From an uncultured Eubacterium sp. (GTDB lineage Bacteria > Bacillota > Clostridia > Lachnospirales > Lachnospiraceae): DNA of 47,650 bases. Under the pieces are notes generated by a model. The model searched no databases and was not told the origin of the DNA. It saw nothing but the letters and a program-made list of their open reading frames with translations. The position numbers and the translations under genes are program-made. How positions within the stretch are numbered: the stretch's first letter is position 1; each line of letters starts with the position of its first letter. Below are positions 33,316-41,257 of this stretch, piece by piece. The stretch covers positions 1-47,650 of the forward strand of contig USBB01000018.1 in NCBI GenBank assembly GCA_900552795.1, given 5' to 3'.

Positions 33316-34722
33316 ATGAAACAATTTATGGACAAAGACTTTTTACTCTCAACACCTACTGCACAGCATCTTTATCATGACTATGCAGCAAAAATGCCTG
33401 TACTTGACTACCACTGTCACATTAACCCAAGAGAAATAGCTGAGGACAGAAAGTTCGAGAACATAACACAGGTATGGCTTGGCGGTGACCATTACAAATG
33501 GCGTCAGATGAGAACTAACGGTGTTGATGAAAAGTACATCACAGGTGATGCCACAGACAGAGAAAAATTCCAGAAATGGGCCGAAACACTTGAGATGGCT
33601 ATCGGTAATCCGCTTTACCACTGGAGTCACCTTGAATTACAAAGATATTTCGGATACAATGGCGTATTAAACGGCGATACTGCTGAAGAAGTATGGAATC
33701 TTTGCAATGCAAAGCTTGCAGAAGCTGACATGTCAGTAAGAAATCTTATCAAAAAATCAAATGTTACTTTAATCTGCACAACAGATGACCCTGTTGATTC
33801 TCTTGAATGGCATAAGGTTATCGCAGAGGATGACACTTTTGATGTACAGGTTCTTCCTGCATGGAGACCTGACAAGGCAATGAACCTTGAAAAACCTGAA
33901 TATCTTGATTACTTAAAGACATTATCTGATGTAAGCGGCGTTTCAATCAACTCATTTGCCGCTTTAAAGGATGCTTTAAGAAAGAGAATGGAATTCTTTG
34001 CTTCTATGGGCTGCTCTGTTTCTGACCATGCTCTTGAATATGTTATGTACAAGCCTTACACAGATGATGAAATCGAAGCTATTTTTGCAAAGAGATTATC
34101 AGGTGCTTCTGTTACTGCAGATGAAATGAATAAATTCAAGACTGCTTTCATGGTATTTGTAGGTAAAGAATACAATAAACTCAACTGGGTAATGCAGCTT
34201 CACTATGGTACAATCCGTGATAACAACACATTAAGATACAATCAGTTGGGACCTGATACAGGTTATGACTGCATCAATACTTATGACTGCTCAGCAGAGA
34301 TGGCTCAGTTCCTTAATGCACTCAATATTACAGACGAGCTTCCAAAGACTATTATTTACTCACTCAATCCTTCTGTTAATGCAGCAATCGGTACAGTACT
34401 TGGCTGTTTCCAGGATTCAAAGGCTATTGGCAAGATACAGCAGGGTTCAGCATGGTGGTTCAACGATCACAAGGTTGGTATGACAAATCAGATGACAAGC
34501 CTTGCTAACTTAAGTCTTTTAGGCAACTTTATCGGTATGCTCACAGACTCAAGAAGCTTCTTATCTTATACAAGACATGAGTACTTCAGAAGAATCATGT
34601 GCGAACTTATCGGCGGCTGGGTTGAAAATGGTGAGTATCCTGCTGACGAGAAAGCTCTTGAAAAAATCGTTAAAGGTATATCTTACAACAATGCAGTAAG
34701 ATATTTCGGATTTGACCTTTAA
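33316..34722 (+). CDS. uxaC: Glucuronate/galacturonate isomerase (UxaC)
   Basis: A 468-residue enzyme of the amidohydrolase-like UxaC family. It converts D-galacturonate to D-tagaturonate, or D-glucuronate to D-fructuronate. Marks are VLDYHCHINPREI near residue 30 (metal-binding His pair), YHWSHLELQRYFGY, and SLANLSLLGNFIGMLTDSRSFLSYTRHEYFRR near the C-terminus. AGGAGG lies seven bases before the ATG. It is the only enzyme gene on the plus strand and is co-transcribed with the LacI-type regulator. With UxaB, UxaA, KdgK and Eda it completes the galacturonate route. Confidence 0.95.
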   Translation: MKQFMDKDFLLSTPTAQHLYHDYAAKMPVLDYHCHINPREIAEDRKFENITQVWLGGDHYKWRQMRTNGVDEKYITGDATDREKFQKWAETLEMAIGNPLYHWSHLELQRYFGYNGVLNGDTAEEVWNLCNAKLAEADMSVRNLIKKSNVTLICTTDDPVDSLEWHKVIAEDDTFDVQVLPAWRPDKAMNLEKPEYLDYLKTLSDVSGVSINSFAALKDALRKRMEFFASMGCSVSDHALEYVMYKPYTDDEIEAIFAKRLSGASVTADEMNKFKTAFMVFVGKEYNKLNWVMQLHYGTIRDNNTLRYNQLGPDTGYDCINTYDCSAEMAQFLNALNITDELPKTIIYSLNPSVNAAIGTVLGCFQDSKAIGKIQQGSAWWFNDHKVGMTNQMTSLANLSLLGNFIGMLTDSRSFLSYTRHEYFRRIMCELIGGWVENGEYPADEKALEKIVKGISYNNAVRYFGFDL

Positions 34723-34774
34723 TTAAACTGTGCGAATACAACACACGAAACAATCCATGTAATCATAATTACAC

Positions 34775-34825
34775 AAAAAGGTGCCGCTTTACGAAATTCT
34801 ATTCGTTAAAGCGGCACCTTTTTAT
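34775..34825 (+). terminator. Bidirectional intrinsic terminator between uxaC and the yvyF-like gene
   Basis: A stem of about 20 base pairs (AAAAAGGTGCCGCTTTA against TAAAGCGGCACCTTTTT, one bulge) has a T-run on each strand. It closes the regulator-uxaC unit from the left and the minus-strand operon from the right. Confidence 0.92.
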
Positions 34826-34855
34826 TTTGGTATACAGTTTTTTCCGATATTTACT

Positions 34856-35377
34856 TTATCTTCTATTATTTTTTTCTCTTCTAAGCTTTTCTGCCTTGTC
34901 AAGATAGTGCATTTTGCCTTCTTTGTATCTTGGCTTTTCTCCAACCTCAGGCATATACATAACCTGACCTATATTTTTTGTTATCTTAAGCATACAGTCA
35001 GGACAATATCTTCCGTATCTGATATCGGTACCACAGCTCTGGCACTTGATATACATATCTGAACCATCAGGTATCTCAACTCTTCCCTCCCTTAAAAAGG
35101 CATCTATAACATCAAGAGGCACACCTGTCTCCTGTGAAATAATAACAGCCGGCTGAGGGCCTGCCTTATCAAGAAAATCCCTTACCTTTCCGAAATCAGA
35201 TAATTCTTTATAGCCGCAAAACGGACACTCAAATATTTCTCCATAAATATACTTCATATTATTACTGCATCTCGGACATTTTTTTACCCTCTCGTATGTA
35301 CGTCCAACATTCTGTCTTTGTTCACGCAATTTATTCATCTTTTGCAGTATACGCTTATCATCTATCATAATAATCAC
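34856..35377 (-). CDS. Zinc-ribbon protein resembling flagellar-operon protein YvyF
   Basis: A 173-residue protein with two zinc-binding ribbons, Cys34/37/51/54 and Cys112/115/125/128, around a small helical domain (FGKVRDFLDKAGPQPAVIISQETGVPLDVIDAFLREGRVEI). That middle part resembles the YvyF family of flagellar-operon regulators (TIGR03826), where a MerR-like fold follows a zinc ribbon. The C-terminus is basic and probably disordered. It starts with a GTG overlapping the PilZ gene's TGA in a GTGA; an ATG at 35368 is an alternative. No flagellar structural gene is in the window, so the link to motility rests on this similarity and the PilZ neighbour. Confidence 0.7.
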   Translation of the reverse strand: MIIMIDDKRILQKMNKLREQRQNVGRTYERVKKCPRCSNNMKYIYGEIFECPFCGYKELSDFGKVRDFLDKAGPQPAVIISQETGVPLDVIDAFLREGRVEIPDGSDMYIKCQSCGTDIRYGRYCPDCMLKITKNIGQVMYMPEVGEKPRYKEGKMHYLDKAEKLRREKNNRR

Positions 35378-36201
35378 ATCTTCTTTCCGCTATGAATTTG
35401 TTTAAACACATCACGTCTTTCAACTTTTTCGACGTCACTTATATTTCTTTTAAAATCTGAGTTATAATTTCCTTTTCTTTTGTCTTCCCCGCCAAGCGCC
35501 GCCTTAAGAGTTGAATTATTTGTCTCTTTCAAAGACTGTCTCATCTTTTCATGCAGCTTGTAATCATCATTTTCCCTTTTCATTGAAAGCTGCTGTCTCT
35601 GCTTTATATTGATATACTGAGGAAGCAGCTCATTTTCCACACTTAATCTGCACCCATATACTATTTTATTCTCTGAAATTTCCACCTTTCTTACAACAAT
35701 ACCCATAAGACTGAAGTTTTTGTTTAAATCTGTAAACACCATTCTCACCGGCATATTTATAACTTCTCCAAAGTCCCTGTCGCTCACAAAAGAAAAACCT
35801 GTCTGACTTACATCCTTTACTATAATGTCTAAAGCCCTGTTGTTTATCCCCATCTGCGCCACTCCGCTTATGCCTAAAAAAAGTCTGAAAGCTTCCCTCC
35901 TGTTTCTTTCAATTCCTTCCGATGATGACGTAATTCGATATAATGCTTTTCCATTTTCGGAAAATGTCTCACACATTATACCTCTCCAAAAAAACGGTGC
36001 TTTTCCATCTCTTATATATGACATATCAAGCTTTACATTATCACCTGAAAAACTTACAACCTTATTATTTATTTTAATGGTTTCAGCAACTGCACTTTCC
36101 TTGTTTACATATAACACAACAGAAGAAAAATCTGCAAATTTTCCGTCTATGTTAACATGCAGTATAATATTACTTCCCTGCTCCAATTCTGATAATTTCA
36201 T
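35374..36201 (-). CDS. PilZ-domain c-di-GMP receptor (YcgR-like)
   Basis: A 275-residue protein. Residues 1-93 form a YcgR-N-like beta domain (LEQGSNIILHVN...), residues 96-200 the PilZ domain with Arg102-x-x-x-Arg106 (RREAFR) and Asp130-Val-Ser-Gln-Thr-Gly135, the two motifs that bind c-di-GMP. The last 80 residues are charged and probably disordered. The ATG at 36201 follows GGAG at seven bases; the longer frame adds only residues with no ribosome binding site. In flagellated clostridia such proteins slow or stop the motor when c-di-GMP rises. It is translationally coupled to the YvyF-like gene. Confidence 0.88.
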   Translation of the reverse strand: MKLSELEQGSNIILHVNIDGKFADFSSVVLYVNKESAVAETIKINNKVVSFSGDNVKLDMSYIRDGKAPFFWRGIMCETFSENGKALYRITSSSEGIERNRREAFRLFLGISGVAQMGINNRALDIIVKDVSQTGFSFVSDRDFGEVINMPVRMVFTDLNKNFSLMGIVVRKVEISENKIVYGCRLSVENELLPQYINIKQRQQLSMKRENDDYKLHEKMRQSLKETNNSTLKAALGGEDKRKGNYNSDFKRNISDVEKVERRDVFKQIHSGKKM

Positions 36202-36296
36202 AAAATTTCTCCATTTCACAGAATAATTTGTATTTTTCACGATAATATATATTAAATATATCATTAAATGCTATAAAATGGAAGTGGTTCAGGTAA

Positions 36297-36343
36297 AAAA
36301 ATATGTACCTGCAAAAAATCCTCACAGGTACACATATTTTAAA
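36297..36343 (-). terminator. Intrinsic terminator after yebC
   Basis: On the minus strand AAAATATGTGTACCTG pairs with CAGGTACATATTTT (one bulged base pair), followed by TTTTTTTACC. It marks the end of the long nusA-to-yebC unit; the PilZ gene begins about 100 bases later and needs its own promoter or readthrough. Confidence 0.9.
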
Positions 36344-36384
36344 TTATATAAAATTTATCATGAAAACATTATTCATGTCACCAT

Positions 36385-37128
36385 TTAATCTTCCTGACTA
36401 TCCGGCTCATTCCAGTTATGATATACATTTTGTACATCATCCTCATCATCAAGAAGACTAAGAATTTTTCTCATTTTCTTTAAATCTTCATCTGATGTCA
36501 AATCAACATAAGTCTGAGGAATCATTGTCACCTCTGCTGACGCAAACGTAATTCCTGCATCTGAAAGAGCACTGCTGACAGCATCAAAATCATCTGGTGC
36601 TGTAGTAACTTCAAAGCAGTCTTCCTCCTCGTTAAAATCATCTGCTCCGGCATCAAGAGCTAACATCATAAGCTCATCTGCATCTTTATCACACTCTTCC
36701 TTAGCAATGATAATCTGGCCCTTGTTATCAAACATAAATGAAACGCAGCCCGGAGTACCTACATTACCGCCGCCCTTAGTAAACGCATTACGGATATTTG
36801 AAGCAGCTCTGTTTCTGTTGTCTGTGAGTGCCTCAACAATAATTGCAGTTCCATTAGGACCATATCCTTCATATGTCACAGATTCATAATTTGACATATC
36901 AGAGCTGGCAGCTTTCTTGATACTTCTCTCGATTGTATCATTAGGCATATTTGCAGCCTTGGCTTTTGTAACTACCTGTCTTAACTTTGAATTGTTATTT
37001 ACATCAGGTCCGCCCTCTTTAACTGCAACCATAATTTCTTTTCCGAGTCTTGTAAAAATTTTACCCTTTGCTGCATCATTTGCAGCCTTTTTATGTGCTA
37101 TATTAGCAAATTTTGAATGTCCTGACAT
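36385..37128 (-). CDS. YebC/TACO1-family protein
   Basis: A 247-residue protein of the family, the usual length. The N-terminus MSGHSKFANIAHKKAANDAAKGKIFTRLGKEI is the signature; GYGPNGTAIIVEALTDNRNRAASNIRNAFTKGGG and PGCVSFMFDNKG follow. Members have been described as transcription regulators (PmpR) and as factors that help translation through difficult stretches. The acidic C-terminus (DDEDDVQNVYHNWNEPDSQED) is typical. GGAG precedes the ATG. It follows the HIT gene by 21 bases and ends at a strong terminator. Confidence 0.94.
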   Translation of the reverse strand: MSGHSKFANIAHKKAANDAAKGKIFTRLGKEIMVAVKEGGPDVNNNSKLRQVVTKAKAANMPNDTIERSIKKAASSDMSNYESVTYEGYGPNGTAIIVEALTDNRNRAASNIRNAFTKGGGNVGTPGCVSFMFDNKGQIIIAKEECDKDADELMMLALDAGADDFNEEEDCFEVTTAPDDFDAVSSALSDAGITFASAEVTMIPQTYVDLTSDEDLKKMRKILSLLDDEDDVQNVYHNWNEPDSQED

Positions 37129-37149
37129 TATTAAAACTCCTTAAATCCT

Positions 37150-37569
37150 TTAAAGATTCTCTTTAATCTTTTCAATCATTTCAGTATATTCTTCATCCGA
37201 AAGATACTTTTTATCAGGGTTCATAAGAAATACTCCGCCCCATTCAAATTCATCCTTATACTTCGGACAAAGATGAAAATGAAGATGATGGCCTGTATCA
37301 CCATATGCACCGTAATTAACCTTGTCAGGGTGAAATGCTGCCATAATTGCTCTTGCTACTCTTGCAACATCCTCAAAATAAGCAGCTCTCTCCTCTGCAG
37401 TAAGTTCATTCATATCACCTACATGCTTCTTATGTGCAACTATACATCTGCCAGGATGACTCTGCTCCTTAAAAAGATATACTTTAGAAGTCTCAAGCTC
37501 ACAGATTTTAATACCAAACTTTGCAACAAGTTCTCCCTCAACGCAATATGCGCAATTATTATCTATCAT
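37150..37569 (-). CDS. HIT-family hydrolase
   Basis: A 139-residue histidine-triad protein. HHLHFHLCP near residue 95 is the catalytic H-x-H-x-H motif; HPGRCIVAHKKHVGDMNELTAEE is the conserved central block. HIT enzymes cleave dinucleotide polyphosphates or nucleoside phosphoramidates. The N-terminal Cys pair in NNCAYCVEGELV could bind zinc, as in some HIT proteins. The ATG at 37569 is chosen because GGAGG lies seven bases before it. It lies between pnp and yebC. Confidence 0.9.
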   Translation of the reverse strand: MIDNNCAYCVEGELVAKFGIKICELETSKVYLFKEQSHPGRCIVAHKKHVGDMNELTAEERAAYFEDVARVARAIMAAFHPDKVNYGAYGDTGHHLHFHLCPKYKDEFEWGGVFLMNPDKKYLSDEEYTEMIEKIKENL

Positions 37570-37655
37570 AATGTATCCTCCATTCATATACTGAATTTAA
37601 ATTGCTGCTTGTGTATTTATATACTTTGAGTACAAAAATTAATCACACGTTAATT

Positions 37656-39740
37656 TTACTGGGCATCCTTGATTGAAAAGCTTATTCTTCCCATCTTATC
37701 TTTGCCCATGCACTTACATTTAACCTTATCACCAAGTGTAAGAACATCCTCCACATGGTTAATTCTTTCGTTAGTAACCTTTGAAATGTGGACCATTCCT
37801 TCCTTGCCCGGTGCAAACTCAATAAATGCTCCAAATTCCTTGATGCTTACAACTTTACCTTCGTATATTTTGCCCTCTTCAAAATCCTCAGCAATTGTCT
37901 TGATATATTTCATTGCCAAATCCATACCAGCCTGCTCAACACCGCATACTGATACAAATCCGTCATCTGTAATATCAATCTTAACGCCGCACTCTTCAAT
38001 AATGGCATTTATAACCTTACCGCGCTGTCCTACAACCTCGCCGATTTTTGCAGGGTCAATAGTTGTCTGAATAATCTTAGGAGCATACTCGCCTACAGTT
38101 TCTCTTGGTTTGTCAATAGCAGGCTTCATACATGTATCCATAATAAACAATCTTGCCTGTCTCGTTCTTGCTATTGCCTCTTCAACTATAGGTCTTGTAA
38201 GTCCGTGAATCTTAATATCCATCTGGATTGCTGTAATACCGTCTGTAGTACCTGTTACCTTAAAATCCATATCGCCGAAGAAGTCCTCAAGACCCTGAAT
38301 ATCTGTAAGAACAATATAATCATCATCTGTATCACCTGTAACAAGACCGCATGAAATACCTGCTACCATCTTCTTTATAGGAACACCTGCTGCCATAAGT
38401 GACATACATGATGCACATGTAGATGCCATAGATGTAGAACCGTTTGATTCAAATGTCTCTGAAACAGCACGTATGCTGTATGGGAACTCTTCTTCTGTCG
38501 GAAGTACAGGTATGAGAGCTTTCTCTGCCAGAGCACCATGTCCTATTTCACGACGTCCCGGTCCTCTTGAAGGCTTTGTCTCACCTACAGAGTAAGATGG
38601 GAAGTTATACTGATGAATATATCTTTTTGTTGTAACATTATCATCAAGACCGTCAACCTTCTGCGCTTCTGATAAAGGTGCAAGTGTAACAACGTCACAA
38701 ATCTGTGTCTGACCTCTTGTAAACATCGCAGAACCATGTACTCTCGGAATCAAATCAACCTCTGCCTTAAGAGTTCTGATTTCATCAATAGCACGTCCGT
38801 CAGGTCTCTTATGGTCTTTTAATATCATCTTTCTTACAGTCTTTTTCTGGTACTGATATACAGCCTCACCAAGTACTGCAAGCCATTCTTCATTATCAGC
38901 AAAGGCATCTTTCATCTTCTCTGTGATGGCATCTATATTCTTTTCTCTTGTCTGCTTGTCATCAGTAAATACAGCAGTTTCCATCTCCTCTGGAGAAACA
39001 ACCTGCTTCATTGCCTCAAACATTTCAGCAGGAACCGAACAGCTTACATAAGAATGTTTCTCCTTACCTACTTCTTCAACAATCTTATCAATAAATGCAA
39101 TAACAGTCTGGTTAATGTCATGTGCCATATAAATAGCTTCAATCATCTTATCTTCAGGAATTTCATTTGCTCCAGCTTCAATCATAATAACCTTCTGCTT
39201 TGTTGAAGCGACAGTAAGCTGAAGATCTCCTTCTGACCACTGTGTCTGTGACGGATTGACAACAAACTCACCGTTTATCATACCAATCTGTGTAGTTGCA
39301 CAAGGGCCGTCAAAAGGAATATCCGAAATAGATGTCGCAATAGCTGAACCAAGCATAGCAAGAAGCTCAGGACGACATTCTGTATCAACAGACATTACCA
39401 TATTATTCAATGTAACATCATTTCTGTAATCTTTAGGGAAGAGAGGTCTCATAGGTCTGTCTATAACTCTTGATGTAAGAATGGCATTTTCACTCGCCTT
39501 ACCCTCACGTTTATTAAAACCACCCGGTATCTTACCTACCGCATACATTTTCTCCTCATACTCAACGCTGAGCGGGAAAAAATCAATCCCCTCTCTCGGC
39601 TCTTTTGATGCTGTCGCAGTTGAAAGAACTACTGTATCGCCATAGTGCATCATGGCAGCACCATTAGCCTGTGCACAAACTCGACCTATATCTACACGCA
39701 GTGTTCTGCCGGCTAATTCCATTGTAAACTGTTTAAACAT
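37656..39740 (-). CDS. pnp: Polynucleotide phosphorylase
   Basis: A 694-residue enzyme, the family norm. It degrades RNA 3' to 5' using phosphate. Two RNase PH-like domains flank a helical part (residues 1-215 and 320-540; the second has GRREIGHGALAEKAL and ESNGSTSMAS). A KH domain (KIGEVVGQRGKVINAIIEECGVKIDI) and an S1 domain (GKIYEGKVVSIKEFGAFIEFAPGKEGMVHISK) end the protein. The ATG at 39740 is used because GGAG lies five bases before it; the longer frame starts at a TTG. It lies downstream of rpsO, the common pairing, but the rpsO terminator and a palindromic element intervene. Confidence 0.97.
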   Translation of the reverse strand: MFKQFTMELAGRTLRVDIGRVCAQANGAAMMHYGDTVVLSTATASKEPREGIDFFPLSVEYEEKMYAVGKIPGGFNKREGKASENAILTSRVIDRPMRPLFPKDYRNDVTLNNMVMSVDTECRPELLAMLGSAIATSISDIPFDGPCATTQIGMINGEFVVNPSQTQWSEGDLQLTVASTKQKVIMIEAGANEIPEDKMIEAIYMAHDINQTVIAFIDKIVEEVGKEKHSYVSCSVPAEMFEAMKQVVSPEEMETAVFTDDKQTREKNIDAITEKMKDAFADNEEWLAVLGEAVYQYQKKTVRKMILKDHKRPDGRAIDEIRTLKAEVDLIPRVHGSAMFTRGQTQICDVVTLAPLSEAQKVDGLDDNVTTKRYIHQYNFPSYSVGETKPSRGPGRREIGHGALAEKALIPVLPTEEEFPYSIRAVSETFESNGSTSMASTCASCMSLMAAGVPIKKMVAGISCGLVTGDTDDDYIVLTDIQGLEDFFGDMDFKVTGTTDGITAIQMDIKIHGLTRPIVEEAIARTRQARLFIMDTCMKPAIDKPRETVGEYAPKIIQTTIDPAKIGEVVGQRGKVINAIIEECGVKIDITDDGFVSVCGVEQAGMDLAMKYIKTIAEDFEEGKIYEGKVVSIKEFGAFIEFAPGKEGMVHISKVTNERINHVEDVLTLGDKVKCKCMGKDKMGRISFSIKDAQ

Positions 39741-39784
39741 ATTTTCTCCAATCCGTTGCATACGCAACTAAACTTTTCCATATC

Positions 39785-39887
39785 TTTAAAAAAACTTGTT
39801 ATTAAAATGCGTATTTGACGCATTACCACACGCAGTGTATTTGTTCTTTAATAGGGAATTTCATCGAAATTCCCTATTAAAGAACAA
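39785..39887 (-). repeat. Modular palindromic intergenic element, copy C, with a 20-base-pair perfect hairpin
   Basis: On the minus strand it starts with a nearly perfect hairpin (39841-39887): arms beginning TTGTTCTTTAATAGGGAATT close over a short TTCGATG-type loop. ACACTGCGTGTGG, then TGCGTCAAATACGCA and TAATAACAAGTTTTTTT follow. Its parts recur in copies A and B. It lies in the pnp leader, where in other bacteria a hairpin is cut by RNase III; a shared repeat is the simpler reading. Confidence 0.65.
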
Positions 39888-39889
39888 AA

Positions 39890-39909
39890 GGCGGAGAATT
39901 TACTCCGCC
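39890..39909 (-). terminator. Intrinsic terminator of rpsO
   Basis: GGCGGAG and CTCCGCC form a perfect 7-base-pair stem with a six-base loop, followed on the minus strand by TTTTGTTCTTT. It begins 7 bases after the rpsO stop codon. Confidence 0.9.
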
Positions 39910-39916
39910 CTTTAAA

Positions 39917-40183
39917 TTACTTTCTTATACCTAAACGTGCGATAAGATCTCTATATGCCTCTATATCGTTCTTTTTAAGGTACTCAAGTAAAGCTCTTCT
40001 CTTACCAACCATCTTTAAAAGACCTCTTCTTGAATGATGGTCTTTCTGGTTAACCTTTAAATGCTCTGTGAGCTCTGCAATTCTTGCTGTAAGGATTGCT
40101 ACCTGAACTTCCGGTGAACCTGTATCGCCAGGCTTTCTTCCATAAGTTGCAATAATTTCTGATTTCTTTTCCTTTGATATCAT
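39917..40183 (-). CDS. rpsO: 30S ribosomal protein S15
   Basis: An 88-residue protein, full family length. KKSEIIATYGRKPGDTGSPEVQVAILTARIAELTEHLKVNQKDHHSRRGLLKMVGKRRALLEYLKK shows the complete S15 pattern, including the GDTGSPEVQ and DHHSRRGL segments that contact 16S rRNA. AGGAGG precedes the ATG. It has its own promoter and a structured leader between ribF and itself, and a terminator right after the stop. Confidence 0.98.
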   Translation of the reverse strand: MISKEKKSEIIATYGRKPGDTGSPEVQVAILTARIAELTEHLKVNQKDHHSRRGLLKMVGKRRALLEYLKKNDIEAYRDLIARLGIRK

Positions 40184-40196
40184 CTTTTATATCCTC

Positions 40197-40262
40197 CTTA
40201 AAATAACCACCTGTTACTAAGAAGCAGGTCGGAGTTTCCCACATCTGAGTAACGGTTAACAT
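40197..40262 (-). promoter_or_regulatory. Structured rpsO leader, possible S15 autoregulatory RNA
   Basis: In minus-strand sense AACCGTTACT pairs with AGTAAC...GGTT, and inside lie GGG/CTCC and GACCTG/CAGGT helices, so a branched fold can form just before the rpsO ribosome binding site. S15 often represses its own mRNA through such junctions. The fold was drawn by eye and does not prove S15 binding. Confidence 0.4.
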
Positions 40263-40270
40263 ACTTTATT

Positions 40271-40299
40271 AATCTATCATACTATTTGCCAAATTGCAA
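40271..40299 (-). promoter_or_regulatory. Candidate promoter of rpsO
   Basis: On the minus strand TTGCAA (40294-40299), a 17-base spacer and TAGATT (40271-40276) lie between ribF and rpsO. The start would be near 40264. The -10 fits only four of six positions. Confidence 0.5.
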
Positions 40300-40310
40300 G
40301 TATTGATTTA

Positions 40311-41246
40311 TTAATTATCACTTTCTAACAGAAACATACTTTTTGCAAAAGCAGAATCTTTCTCCATCTGACTCCTTAATGCTTCAACCGAATCAAATTT
40401 CATCTCAGGCCTTATAAAATACATAAGTCTTACTTCTATCTGCTTTCCGTATGCATCACCATCATAGCCGAACACATTTGTCTCGACTGCAACCTGCATA
40501 CTGTCACTTACAGTCGGCTTCGTTCCGATATTCGTTACTCCGTAATATGTCTTATCATCAAGAAGCGTAACTGAAGCATACACTCCATTAGGTGGCAGAA
40601 GCTTGCTCTTTGGCGGATAAATATTCATCGTCGGCATATTCATCTGTCTGCCGAGCTGATTTCCGGGACACACTATACCATGTACATCGAACGGCCTTGC
40701 AAGAAGCACATTTGCTGTTTCCATATGCCCCTCACACAACTCTTCCCTGATATATGTACTGCTGATTTCGCGGTCCTGATACTTTTCTTTTTCAACAATA
40801 ATTGTCTCGAAACCATATTCTGGCCCTTTATTCTGCAAAAGCTTCGCATCTCCTGCCCTGTTCTTTCCGAAATGATAATCGGTTCCAACGACAACAACCT
40901 TTGCATTAAGCTTGTCTATTATTATTTTTTGTATAAATTCTTCCGGTTCTGTATTCATCAGCTCTTCCGTAAAAGGATATTCTATCTCCACATCAAGCCC
41001 GAAGGATTCCATAAGCTTTCTTCGCTCGCTGTTTGTAGTAATAAAATGCTGCTGCTTCTGAGGGCAGATACTTAATGGTATTCTGTCAAACGTAAAAGCT
41101 GCTGCCAGTAGATTATTTTCTTTTGCTTTCTGCTTAACTATGGATATAAGCTTCTGATGTCCTGCATGAACACCGTCAAATTTACCGAGTGTAACTGCAG
41201 TAGGCTTAGCAAGCTTTATATCTGTCGAACCATGAATGTATTCCAT
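40311..41246 (-). CDS. ribF: Bifunctional riboflavin kinase / FMN adenylyltransferase
   Basis: A 311-residue enzyme making FMN and FAD. The N-terminal adenylyltransferase part has TLGKFDGVHAGHQKLI and the TYIREELCEGHMETA stretch; from about residue 180 the riboflavin kinase domain has GNQLGRQMNMPTMNIY, LPPNGVYASV and GVTNIGTKPTV. The ATG at 41246 is preferred because GAGGTG lies seven bases before it. A GTG at 41261 overlapping the truB stop is an alternative. It sits between truB and rpsO, the usual place. Confidence 0.95.
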   Translation of the reverse strand: MEYIHGSTDIKLAKPTAVTLGKFDGVHAGHQKLISIVKQKAKENNLLAAAFTFDRIPLSICPQKQQHFITTNSERRKLMESFGLDVEIEYPFTEELMNTEPEEFIQKIIIDKLNAKVVVVGTDYHFGKNRAGDAKLLQNKGPEYGFETIIVEKEKYQDREISSTYIREELCEGHMETANVLLARPFDVHGIVCPGNQLGRQMNMPTMNIYPPKSKLLPPNGVYASVTLLDDKTYYGVTNIGTKPTVSDSMQVAVETNVFGYDGDAYGKQIEVRLMYFIRPEMKFDSVEALRSQMEKDSAFAKSMFLLESDN

Positions 41247-41257
41247 CCTGCACCACC

